The notes under the pieces are model-generated. The model made no database searches. It saw only the letters and a list, made by a program, of their open reading frames with translations, and had not been told where the DNA came from. From Pohlia nutans (lineage: Eukaryota; Streptophyta; Bryopsida; Bryales; Mniaceae): 64,000 nucleotides of DNA. Made by a program: the position numbers and the translations under genes. This document shows positions 27,897-39,048 of the stretch, in pieces. Each line of letters begins with the position of its first letter. Positions within the stretch are counted from its first letter, which is position 1. The stretch spans positions 4,830,001 to 4,894,000 of the forward strand of contig CM040090.1 in assembly GCA_022496805.1 (NCBI GenBank), given 5' to 3'.

Positions 27897-29857
27897 GCAA
27901 GAGTAATCAACCACGGTGAACAATAATCAAAAGCATTCACTCAATCACAATTCACCAGTGTTTTGTAATTGTTTATTTAATTCAATAATCCATTCAATTA
28001 CAAGTCACTGGTCACCCTATATATAAACGTGGATGAAACTAACGGGCAATCTCTTGGAAGGCTACTAAATGTTATGCCCGAGCTTTGCAAATCTCCTAAA
28101 TATCTAGAGTTTTCAAAACCACTCAAACTAGTGTATCGATTCAATTCAACTTCCTAACTGCACATTATGATTGCACAGTCCATGCATGGTGACTTGTGAC
28201 AGGCTTACTTGCTATTACAAAGCCTATTTCAATGATGTTAGTGGAGAACTACATAGTATGCCTTGTAATTTTTGGATGACCTCATAATGCAATTTAGAGT
28301 GCTGACAGAGATGCTTTGATGAACCTCCAACGGTGCACCGCGGCAACCTATTACCACCATGTTTCCCATTCCATCCTCATGTATCCACTGTACACATTTT
28401 TGGTTTAGATTGTATACGGTTAGAATATAATAGGAAAGTGACGTTGTACTAGATAGAGTATGACTCTACGGGCTCTCCCTGGTATGCAGCCGAAGAATCC
28501 TATTTCCTAGTTGCAAAGCAACGAGGTAGTAGCATGCACCGACTACTCGACATGGCAAGCCTATGGAGCATATCTAGTATATCCTATGACACATGATATG
28601 CATTAGTAAAGTCTTATTTTGAGGAGTATACTATGGAGAGTTGAGAATAGAAAGAGATGAAGAGGAGTTCTCTACAAAGATTTGGAATGGACTATATGGG
28701 AACTTTGACCGCACCGGGCGGTCAATGGTTCATACAAGTGACCCGGAAGATTGGAATGACCTAAGTGCCTCTAAGCATTGACTCACCAAACCAGATTACT
28801 AAATTTAGATGCTAACTTCAAAAGCAATTCCACAAGTAAAAACACAATCAAATCCTCGGATGAGAGGTAAACGCAGTGGAAATAAAGGTAAGTGGTTAAT
28901 CAAGGCTCTAGCAATAGATAATTAGGATTTTTGAGGTAAAAAGCGGCCACTATAAAAATCTAAAAGGGAAAAATAATAGGATAGGGTTAAAAGTAAATAG
29001 TGGGTGATAAATAACATCAAGGAAGATTAGGGTTTTGATATTTTAGGATTTTTGAACAAGGGCAACATGAAAAAATGGATCACTAGGGATAAAATAGAGA
29101 CCAAAAAAAGAATTAGAGCAAAACAAAAGCATTTAAAATCAACTAAGGGAATTAGGACTGCCCTTTTGCATGAGCAAGAATACAAGGAGTGGGGTTTTTC
29201 TCAACAAAAGGCTCTAAACAAATGTGGGAAAAAATCATACAACACAACAATGCAACATATGATGATCATTCAGCATTCCAATAAATGAGATTAACATAGC
29301 AAGATACAACTTTAATGGACTATTGCACCATAGAGTGCCACAATCACACTAGGATTGACAAAATAGATTCCTAGGAGGGCCAAAATGAACTCTAAAACCC
29401 TAGGGCGCCACACATTCCAACCAAAATGGCCACAACAAACACAAAAAGGCAACAACTAGGTCAACAATCACGAGAACACTAGGACTTCACCAAAAACAAC
29501 CCTACCACACAATTATATAAAAATTGGGAGTGTGTAATTTGAGACAAAAATCGGGCAGCGCTTCCGCATATCCCAAAATCACCAAAACATGTAACCAAAA
29601 TTGACACACAATCAATAATTTAACCATTCATCACTCAAACATACAAACAAAAACACAAAATTGCCACAACTCATCAATTCATTTCAACAAGTAATACACA
29701 ATAAAATAAAGATGTACTTACAATTTCACCACAAGATATCAAAATATGCAAAAATTAGACTAAACCTCAACCGGTGCGCAAGGATTTGCCTCGGTGAGGC
29801 TCCCTCTTTAATGTCATGTTGGCCCATTCTGTATTATCACGTTGCAAGCTTGTACAG
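27897..29857. other. Intergenic, unassigned
   Basis: AT-rich with short open frames only. No gene family, tandem repeat or terminal inverted repeat recognised. Confidence 0.35.
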
Positions 29858-30881
29858 TGGGGTCCAAGGTAGAATGGCGTTTTTGGTTTCGCAGTGGAAA
29901 AGAATTCAAGTCTGCCCACTTTGAAAGCCTCTAGAGAGATCAAAAATTGGTATTTTACCTTGAAATTTTTACCATGAACTTGAAATCAAGTTTTTAGTAT
30001 TCCTACCAAATTTCAAAGCCAAATAATTCACCCAAAAAAAAGTTATTCAAAATCTACCAACATTGGTAGTTATTCATTGCTGCCAACTTTGACAGCCTCC
30101 CAAAGATTGAATTTTTTTTTCTTTTGCCATGAAATTCTCGGAACAAAAACTTCTTTATGTCAACAACATATCATAAAAATTTCAAGACCAAAATATTAAT
30201 GCAAAAAAAGATATTAACAATCTACCATCATGTGTAGTTTTGGGAAACAATGGGGGAAACCATTTCATTGCTACCAACTTTGAGTACTGCCAACTTTGAA
30301 AGCCTCCCGAGAGCTCAAAAATTGGTATTTTATCACGAAAGTCTTACCAAAGAATTATCTTTAAATTAATTATATGTATGCCAAATTTCAAGGCCAAAAG
30401 ATTCACCAAAAATATTATCCAAAATCTACCAACATAGTAATCAAAGTTGGTAGCAATGAAAAGGTTTCCCCCATTGTTTCCCACAACTACACATGTTGGT
30501 AGATTGGGAATATCTTTTTTTTCACTAATCTTTTAGACTTGAGATTTTTACCATATATTACTAACACAAATCGGTTTCTACCAAAAAAAAATCAAAGTAA
30601 GAAAATTGTTTTTCGATTCTCGGGAGGCTGTCAAAGTTGGTAGGAGTGAAACTTTTTCCACAGCTACCTATATTGGTAGATTTTGAATAACGTTTTTTTG
30701 GTGAATTATTTGGCTTTGAAATTTGGTAGGCATACTAACAACTTGATTTCAGGTTCATGGTAAAACTTTCAAGGTAAAATATCAATTTTTGATCTCTCTA
30801 GAGGCTTTCAAAGTGGGCAGACCGCAGACTTGAATTTTTTTCCACTGCGAAACCAAAAACGCCATTCTACCTTGGACCCCA
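29858..30881. mobile_element. Foldback element with ~210-bp inverted termini
   Basis: Begins TGGGGTCCAAGGTAGAATGG and ends with its complement; the inverted arms run to about 30070 and 30670. The interior repeats ACTTTGAAAGCCTCC and CAAAGTTGGTAG blocks in both orientations, so it can fold at several scales. Flanking octamers TTGTACAG and GTGTACTG match at 6 of 8 positions, compatible with a decayed 8-bp duplication. Confidence 0.75.
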
Positions 30882-30955
30882 GTGTACTGCAACGTCTTTG
30901 CTTGAGCTTCCGATCATGGTGATCTGATTGATGTGACTCTGTCAATCTTGCCCCG

Positions 30956-31430
30956 GGGAAGTCACTGTTAAGAATTTAGGTAACTATGAGAACAAATATA
31001 GGATGATTTTTATTCATTTGAGATAAAAATTATAAATTTATAATTATAAGCAATATGGGGTATTTTAAAACCAATTTGGGAATATTTGGGAATATATGAA
31101 ATATGCTTTTAATATACTATAAATATTAGAATATCCCAATTATTTCATAGCCCCCCATTAAAGGCCTCCTTCCATGTAAGGGGGGCAGTGAGTGGCCGGT
31201 CCTCAAAAGGAAGAAGCTTCACCGAAATGGGTGGAAACAGGAGGATTCAAAAGTATAAATTTCATTTGTACCGAAATGGGTGGAGCATGGGTGGTTCTTG
31301 AGACCTCAATTCTTGTCTTCTAGTGCCTTCCACCCAACCGATCCCCACATGGAAGTCTGCCCTAAATACCCTTTGTTCACTCATATGTACCCAAAATTTA
31401 CACTAAGTGATTTCCCCGAGTCTCAGCCTT
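30956..31430. repeat. Dispersed repeat, copy 2, with internal insertion
   Basis: Parallels 5330-5610. A segment of about 190 bp (31164-31355) begins GGCCTCCTTCCATG and is absent from copy 1; CATTAAA before and CCTAAA after suggest a 4-bp TAAA duplication. Confidence 0.5.
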
Positions 31431-31939
31431 TCTCCCTGTGTACGTGATCGTGGCCTTTGTCTTCTTGATCTTGGTTGTCGTCACCGTCATCCTCGTCATC
31501 CTCGTCATGATCTTTGACGCCCTTTGCCTCACACAAAATAAAACTCCAAACAATAAACTCAATAAATCATAGAAAAATAAAATTCAAAACACACTAGGCA
31601 TTTCTAAATAACTAGTTTTGCACATACAAAACCCGATAAACAAATCATAATGCACTGCAGTTACATTTCACTCCAATCCTCTAAAATACTAATAAATCAC
31701 TCACACCAAATGCACCAACTCAAAAATAATTGCAAAAGCATCAATATAAAATACCACAACACATAAAATATGTAAAATAGCACGGCAAATACTTTACCGT
31801 ATTTCGTGAGCCGATTAGATGGCTCCAACACTACAAAGATTATATGCACATAAAAATAGATAATTACGGGTTGTACATGTACTCCCTAGAACCAATATGA
31901 AACTGCTCCAACTAGTCATGGTTTCCTGAAGTAGGCTAT
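31431..31939. other. Intergenic, unassigned
   Basis: Includes a short CGTC/ATCCTCGTC run near 31475-31505. No gene recognised. Confidence 0.3.
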
Positions 31940-32115
31940 AGTAACATCTTACCCTCCATGGAAAAACTAAACAAGCTAAAAATAGAATTTGGGGTGGCTT
32001 TCCTAGATCGCTCAAAAATCAAGTTTTATTAGTATACTCCATTCTATAACATAGGATCTCACATTACTATTTTTAGCTTGTTTAGTTTTTTCATGGAGGG
32101 TGAGACATGGTAGTA
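31940..32115. repeat. Inverted repeat (hairpin) with ~45-bp arms
   Basis: ACTAAACAAGCTAAAAATAG near 31966 and its complement near 32064 sit within longer arms that also pair ACCCTCCATG with CATGGAGGGT. Possibly a small MITE. Confidence 0.65.
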
Positions 32116-32552
32116 CTAGGTTAGTGTATATCAGTGTCACGAGAGTCTTTAAGTATCTCCACCCTTGGTCACCAAATTTACATTTGTGCATCATTATTTT
32201 CAAAGTAATTTTGATTCAACTTTGAGTTTTTTATACGTAGTTTTTTTAGAGAGGATTTGGCTAACATTTGCAATTAAAGAATGTATAGATCTCAATGCAT
32301 TCAGAATATTCTAATATAAAGTAGAATGTCCTTAAAGCTATACTCCTAATATAAATGGTAGTAGTTACTACCATTTCCTAGTGGATCATTTCAAACCTTG
32401 CGGTAAATCATTCAAAACCAAAAATAGACCAGTACTTAAGAAAACACTCAATTTATACACTCAAAAGGCCCTGCATTCATATCCACATGACCCCGATTTA
32501 ACTGCTTCTAGCACAAAGCATAAGAAAATATACTATAGTTGGTCTACAAGTA

Positions 32553-32767
32553 CACTAAATAGGTAGATTAGTGTTAGATACACTAAATTACATAAACATG
32601 TTGTAAGTTTTTACTGTTGACCAATTTTTTACCCTCTATATTGGTCAAGATGGGGATCTTTCAATAGTATTGGAATCAATGTCTTTGGTAATTTTTTTTG
32701 TGGAGAGTAAAAATCTATAATATTTTCAAATCTTTTAATTATCTAACACTAATCTACCTATTTAGTG
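32553..32767. mobile_element. Mariner-type MITE, copy 1 (215 bp)
   Basis: 28-bp perfect inverted ends starting CACTAAATAGGTAGATTAGT, flanked by TA at 32551 and 32768. Nearly identical to 52668-52884, which implies recent amplification. Confidence 0.92.
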
Positions 32768-33034
32768 TAGTTAGGTTGAAGGAATGGAGCCTTTTCACTT
32801 CTAGAATAAAGTTCAAAGGTCTCATTGCCCACCTTTGGAAGAAGCTGGAATGATATTCCAAGGGCGCTCAATGTCAAACCGCATGTTAATCCCTAAAGGA
32901 CCACACCCCTCCCCAAATTAAAGAATTACAATTACATGCATTATAAAATGCAACTAGAAAGAATATTTTGAACTTGATGTATAAATAAAAAATTTACATT
33001 ATGAATTTTAGATTCTATCGATATGAATAAATCT
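32768..33034. other. Intergenic with solo TTAA end
   Basis: Contains TTAATCCCTAAAGGACC at 32887, a left end of the TTAA family with no partner found. Confidence 0.4.
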
Positions 33035-33304
33035 CTCGGGGGTGCATTGTATTAAACATGTACAAATATATGTGAGTGCACAGAAGGGGTATTAATTTGA
33101 ACACTGCCGTATAACGTATACATACAATAAACACATTTAGAACTGAAAGTATTCACGTATACTTACACTAAACATATATTTTAAACAGAATACATTTGTA
33201 TACAAAGATATTTAGACATGTAACCATTTGTATACAAGGGGGTTTTTAGAAGGGGTCATGAACGCATGTGATTCTCAAACATAATGTAGAGTGCACCCCC
33301 CGAG
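33035..33304. mobile_element. hAT-like MITE, copy 1 (270 bp)
   Basis: Ends CTCGGGGGTGCA and TGCACCCCCCGAG, flanked by an exact 8-bp duplication ATAAATCT (33027-33034 and 33305-33312). Inverted relative to copy 2. Confidence 0.92.
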
Positions 33305-33312
33305 ATAAATCT

Positions 33313-34427
33313 AAAATTGCTATCACCAATATTTTTGTATGAATTTTGAAATTTCAAATTCAAATTTCTTTTGTAATTTGATTACCACTAAGACATTCAC
33401 AACCTATGAATGAATTTGTTGTCGTGGGTTGAAATATAATATTCTAGATAAGTGTAATGCTTTTTGGAGATTTTTGGTTGATTAATTTGATGAGGTGATT
33501 TCTTCAAAAGCACTTGTGATTTGTGATTTGTGATTTGTGATTTAGACTATCAAAAGCACTTATTTATTATAATTTTTCAAAAATTTGTCCTCCCGTTCCA
33601 CCATTGAAAGCATTCAACATTAAATAGTTTGCCTCCTTAACCATTTAAAAACTAATGATATAAATGAAAATATAGGGCATTTGTATGGTACGGTCCACAT
33701 TAATTCTTGTCCCTATGCACTCTTTTGAGAATTTTAAGAATTTGAAAAATCTATTATATAGAGAGAAAAATATATTTGTGAAATCTAATGTGGTGGGATG
33801 GACTATACCGATAAAAGAGAACAAAAATTTGATAGAAAATAAAAAAAAATCGACATTATGTTTTAATGGAGGATGAAACAAAGGGTAAACTAGTGCACTG
33901 TCATAGTGCATAATATGCACTCTAAATTCTAAAAGAGAAAGATAACACAGTATTGTGATTGGACTTTTGAGTTATGAATTTTTCCAGTGTTCAAATATGT
34001 GAAGAAAATATCTTCTAGTTTTTTCAAATTTTTTTGAATTGAATTATAAAATGTGTTAATTTTGGGAGGGACTAATTGTTTCTCTATTAAAATTTTTTTT
34101 TGATGGATTTATTTTTTGAAAGCACTTGAGAATGAAATTTTGCAAGTTCTTTTATTTTTAGAAAATTTAATATAGAATCAAATGTGAGCTATATTTAAAT
34201 TCAAAGTTTGATCATAAATTGGTAAAACTGTTATTAAAATGGGAGTTTTGATATTCAAAATCTTCAACATAAAATCATTTTAACATTCAAAATTATTATT
34301 TTTGGGTAAAATGTACATGAATCTAAAAGTTGGTTTGCTCCTTTTTCATTGAATCATTGCTACATAATTTTCAAATTGGTTTGTAAGTTAGTTTTTAAAT
34401 AAAATGTTCAAAGTGCACAAATGTGCA
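33313..34427. other. AT-rich spacer between two inverted hAT-like MITEs
   Basis: No gene. Contains a short tandem TTGTGATT run near 33512-33543. Confidence 0.5.
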
Positions 34428-34435
34428 GCAAAATG

Positions 34436-34707
34436 CTCGGGGGGTGCACTCTACATTATGTTTGAGAATCACCTGCGTTCATGACCCCTTCTAAAAACCC
34501 CCATTGTATACGAGAAGTTATATGTCTAACTATGTTTGTATACTGATATATTCCATTTTATATATACGTTTGGTGTAAGTATACGTGAATATTTGCAGTT
34601 CTAAATGTGTTTATTGTATGTATACGTAATACGGTAGTGTTTTAATTAGTACCCCTTCTGTGCACTCGCGTATACTCGTACATGTTTAGTACAGTGCACC
34701 CCCAAAG
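34436..34707. mobile_element. hAT-like MITE, copy 2 (272 bp)
   Basis: Ends CTCGGGGGGTGCACT and AGTGCACCCCCAAAG, flanked by GCAAAATG at 34428-34435 and 34708-34715. Same interior as copy 1 in the opposite orientation. Confidence 0.92.
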
Positions 34708-34715
34708 GCAAAATG

Positions 34716-35547
34716 TAGTTAGTTCACGAAAAGGAGCTAGTATATTGTACCATACAAACGCCCTATTGATGGTTTCACTCCTAGGAATAAATAGGGTTTA
34801 CACAACCAAAAAAAAAAAGGGAGGCTACATTAAAAGGGAGGCTACACTTTAAAGTCTACATTAGAAAGAATATGAAAGGTTTTGGATCTCATGTAGTCCC
34901 CTCATTAAAATAAGTTTGAGCAACTAGTAGTGCTAAATTGTGCATAACACAAATTTTCACAACTTATACATGTAATGTTCAATATTGGAAATAGTATTAT
35001 TCATGTAAAAAGGTATTATATGCACCCATAAGTATATACACCCATAATTGACCATGTCTCAAAGACGACTCCTACATTTGGATTCAAAAGCTATACTAAA
35101 ACCTAAATAATGATTGCACAAGATTTACGAAATCATAGAATATGACTATGTGAATGAGAGCCTAAATGAGCCTATAGTCAATTTGGGTAAATCTATAAAC
35201 AACTTAAGGATTCTTAACCTATTCATACAATTTCCAAATAATGTATGCTAAAGTGTGTTGGAATCTTCATCCAATTGTAAATAAGATTTAGTACAAATAA
35301 TTTTTTTTGATAATAGAAATATGTTCATTTCGATTAGTGACAATTATGGGAGCATATGTCTTACCTACTACACTCTAAACTCATAATTATCATATTCCAA
35401 TATTGCAGAAAATATTTACTTTTGCGCACATATGTGAATGGTCACTTTTCACATATCAAGCTCTGAATTCATGTATGTTGGTTACCAAAGGTGTGATATA
35501 AAGAGGTTCTAAGTATACTGAAACAAGGAGATCGCATGAGTCATTTA
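34716..35547. other. Intergenic, AT-rich
   Basis: No gene or repeat recognised. Confidence 0.35.
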
Positions 35548-35687
35548 GAGCCTCTTTACAACTAGAGGCGAGAAGCCATTAGGAAAGAAATTTCAATCAA
35601 TAGGAGGCCTAAAAATCGAGAAGACCAATTTCTCATTGGCTGAAATTTCTCTCCTCACGACTTCTCGCCTCTAATGTAAAGAGGCCC
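35548..35687. mobile_element. Small Tourist-like MITE (140 bp)
   Basis: Inverted arms GAGCCTCTTTACA/CTAGAGGCGAGAAG and CTTCTCGCCTCTAATG/TAAAGAGGCCC, flanked by TTA on both sides (35545-35547 and 35688-35690). The 3-bp TTA duplication fits PIF/Harbinger MITEs. Confidence 0.75.
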
Positions 35688-36035
35688 TTATTTTCATTCG
35701 GTGTCCAGATTATAGGCACAACAGCGTTCAAGGGTTAAATGCATGCATGTGGCGGGTCAAAAGCCCCAACCATTGTCAGTTAAACAGGTCAATTCACAAC
35801 AGGCACACGAGGCGCACTCAGCTGCTGCCACTTGTCCTCTTGCCTGCCCATTCCACTGAGCCGCATGCAATGAAAGAAGCTCTGAAAACAGCACTGGCAG
35901 TGCCACGTATGAAAGTGCCATGGCCGAATATAATGTACACTTTTCTTTCAGCACATTCCAACTGTGCAGTGATGGGTGTTGTCAAAGATAACTGAAATCT
36001 AACTTAGGTTCTCCTTAGATTTCAGACGGATAATA
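35688..36035. other. Intergenic, slightly GC-richer
   Basis: Short open frames on both strands (to 82 codons), none like a known protein. Nothing else recognised. Confidence 0.3.
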
Positions 36036-36354
36036 GAGTTAACCGAAAAGAAGCCCTTGGAACCTCCCTTTTCAACCTTCTTTCAAGCGTTCTTTTGAGC
36101 TCCCTTGAGCTATGTTTGGGTTGAATAGTGTCGTGTCATAACTTGTCCCCTTGTGGGCCATGGGCTTGGAGCTTTGGTAGGAGGTGTGGAAGTCATTGCG
36201 AGGTGTGGAGAATAATGACAGTGGCTTGCTTTAGATTGTCTCCCAACTCACTTGAACTAGTTTTCGGTCTATTTATATTTCAATATGAGTTCAAGAGGAG
36301 TTCAAGAGGAATTTGCTAAAACTTTCCTCTTTGAGCTGACTTTTCGGTTAACTC
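36036..36354. mobile_element. GAGTTA-type MITE (319 bp)
   Basis: Ends GAGTTAACCGAAAAG and CTTTTCGGTTAACTC, flanked by TA. A similar single end sits at about 56035. Confidence 0.85.
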
Positions 36355-36454
36355 TAATTTAACTTACCTTTGGTTTAAATTAATTGAAATCTAGAAGTGA
36401 TTCACTAGAATCATGCATTCATTATGAACACTGACATTGTTTGCAAAACCTTTC

Positions 36455-37265
36455 TTAACCCTTTAGTGCCCAGCTCACCACATTATGATCACTACAACGT
36501 CCGAAATGCAAATAGCAAAGAATCCGTGAAGAATTGGAACTTCAGTTTTGAAGTTTAGATTTGCCCACATACATTACGCACCTTCTAGAAAAAGAAATTT
36601 TCAATTTGGAATTGTACAACTATCAAAATACCTATCAACAGAACGCAAAAATACTGCAAATACTTGAAAATACAGTAAATACTTACAAATACAACATATG
36701 TATTGTGTAGTATTTCTTGTGTTTGGAAGTTTGTTATCTTTTTTTATTTTTTTGGATTGAGTTCTCTTCTTCATTTTCCATTAGTGTGTGTAATCCGATC
36801 TTGACTAATGTACCCACTCCTGTCAATTTTCAATGTATAAAATTTTGTCCTAAACCGTACATGGACAAGTCACTTTCACTTATAAATCTCACAATAATTA
36901 TGTGTGAGTCTATTTTTGATATGAAAGATTGCAACGGAGAGGTGTTGACATAGGGCATAGTTGAACTTCTTTGCTTTTATTTTTGAAAATTTACCTCAAA
37001 TTATATTTAACTTTGAAATCACACACCCCCCGAAATCTCGTTTTTGAGGGTGCATTATACAGTTCAAATACATACTATAATCTTCCGATCCCACCATCGG
37101 ATGATTCTCAAATTTTGATAAAATGTGTGCTCTTGAGTTGAGAATAGAATTGTACGGTTACTTTCTAATTTAACCCATTCTATTTTTGGTAGTCTCAACC
37201 ACAGTGGAAAAATCTACTGAAATCCAGGGCTCTGAGCTATAGTACCCTGGGCACTAAAGGGTTAA
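36455..37265. mobile_element. TTAA-flanked element, CCCTTTAGTGCCC family (811 bp)
   Basis: TTAA-CCCTTTAGTGCCCAG and CTGGGCACTAAAGGG-TTAA. Its interior is repeated in reverse at 37650-38296 and, degenerate, at 5615-6328. Confidence 0.85.
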
Positions 37266-37388
37266 TTTTTTAGTGCCCAAGGTGGTTCTGGAGAAACCAA
37301 AGTTTTTTGGTGGTTTTTAAAAAAAACTCTCTTTATTCAAACTATGGAAACTATTAATAGTATTTAACCGTATAAATGTAAGCGTAGC

Positions 37389-37621
37389 TTAACCCCTAAA
37401 CGTCTGAAAATGCCTTTGCGGCAAGTAGAATACAACGTATATTTCTTGTATTTGAAATGTATCCACATCTTTAATTGGTTTGAGTTCAACAAAGAAGTTG
37501 AAATTTAGAGCAATGCGGTTCTAGTGAGCTGTTGAGATCCTAATTTAGAACTTCTTATTGGTAGCAAATGTCGATTATACAAAAACGTATCTACTATCCC
37601 CTTGGGACATTTAGGGATTAA
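37389..37621. mobile_element. TTAA-flanked MITE (233 bp)
   Basis: TTAA-CCCCTAAACGTCTG and GGGACATTTAGGG-ATTAA. Shares TGCCTTTG.GGC and ACTATCCCC blocks with 56070-56302 and 61249-61471, the former of identical length. Confidence 0.85.
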
Positions 37622-37649
37622 TCAAACAAGTGCCGGTTAAACCTTGGTA

Positions 37650-38296
37650 AGATCCAACCGTTGGATTGGAAGATTATAGTATGTCTTTGAACCGTATAAT
37701 GCACTCTCAAAAATGAGATTTTGGAGGATGTGCGACTTCAAAGTTAAATAGAATTTGGGCTAAATTTTCAAAAATAAAAGTGAAAAGGTTCAGCAATGAC
37801 CTATGTCAACACCTCTCCATTGCAATCTTTCATGTGTAGAATTGACTCACACATAATTATTGTGAATTTTACTAGTGATAGTGACTTATCTATGTACAAT
37901 TTAGGACAAAAACTATACGTTAAAATATGAAAGGAGTTCGTACATTGATCAAGATCGGAATAGATACACTAATGGAACATGAACAAGAGAACACAATCCA
38001 AAAATTTAAAACAAGATAAAAAACTTCCAAACACAAGAAATACCGCATAGTACATGTGTTGTATTCGTAAGTATTTACTGTATTTTCAAGTATTTGCAGT
38101 ATTTTCATGTTTTGTTCATAGGTATTTTGATAGTTGCACAGCTCCAAATTGAATTTTTTTTCCCAAAAGATAACATTAATAGTTTTGCAACTTTGAACAT
38201 CAAAGTATTAAACTTGAATCTTTACGGATTTTCCGGAATAGCCTTTCCCGATGACTGAGTGACCACATTATGGTCTCCTGGGCACTAAAGGGTTAA
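37650..38296. mobile_element. Inverted, 5' truncated copy of the CCCTTTAGTGCCC family
   Basis: Ends GGGCACTAAAGGG-TTAA at 38296 and runs leftward through the same blocks as 36455-37265. The distal ~150 bp is missing. Confidence 0.75.
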
Positions 38297-38867
38297 CTAC
38301 TTCAGTGGTTGACATTTGACCCTTAAAGTTTCAAAATCAAGTAAATAGGACTATTTAACCCTTAAAGGACCGTAAGGCCCTATGCAACTTCTGGAACTAG
38401 AAAATGAGGAATTTTGGGTTCTTGGGCTTTGAATTGTAAAATGAGAAACAAACAGACTTTGTCTCTTTTTGAGAGCCAAATCTATAGGTACTTCTTGATT
38501 GGAAATTCATCAAGTGAGCGATTTTTGGTGATTTTTTTGAGTTGCTAGAAGAATGTTTAGGCGTCACTTCAAACCCTCATATCTTCCTCAGTCTTCATAC
38601 CTCCAAATTACTTGAATTTTTTTGCACATGTTTAAAATGATGATTTCTACACACAATAAAAATTTCAGAATTTTTGCAGCACTTTAAACAATCCAATTTC
38701 AGCATGTGTACAAAATACCCCAAACAAGTTCCATCAATCTTCTCAACGATGGCATTTTCTCAAAAATTGTGTGATCTTGTCGATTTTTTATTTATAAAAA
38801 AGCTATGTAAGTCATCATGAGAAGCAATGGACCTTAGACGAGTATTAAAATGAACAAGTGTCCAAGG
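38297..38867. other. Intergenic with solo TTAA end
   Basis: TTAACCCTTAAAGGACC at 38357 is a left end of the TTAA family; no right end is found. The rest is unassigned. Confidence 0.4.
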
Positions 38868-39048
38868 CTCGGGGGGTGCACTCTACATTATGTTTGAGAA
38901 TCACGTGCGTTCAGACCCCTTCTAAAAACCCCCTTGTATACGAGAGGTTATATGTCTAAATACCTTTGTATACAAATTTATTCCGTTTCAAATATATGTT
39001 TAGTGTAAGTATACATGAATATTTTCAGTTCTAAATGTGTTTATTGTA
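38868..39048. mobile_element. hAT-like MITE, copy 3, truncated
   Basis: Starts CTCGGGGGGTGCACT and follows copy 2 for 181 bp, then stops exactly at the TA of Tc1 element 2. The missing 3' part is not on the other side of the transposon. Confidence 0.85.

Noticed and set aside
36717..38147. Pair of related small proteins at 36717-36953 (+) and 37920-38147 (-)
   Set aside because: Both lie in inverted copies of the same TTAA element; the similarity comes from the repeat, and the frames are not otherwise conserved.
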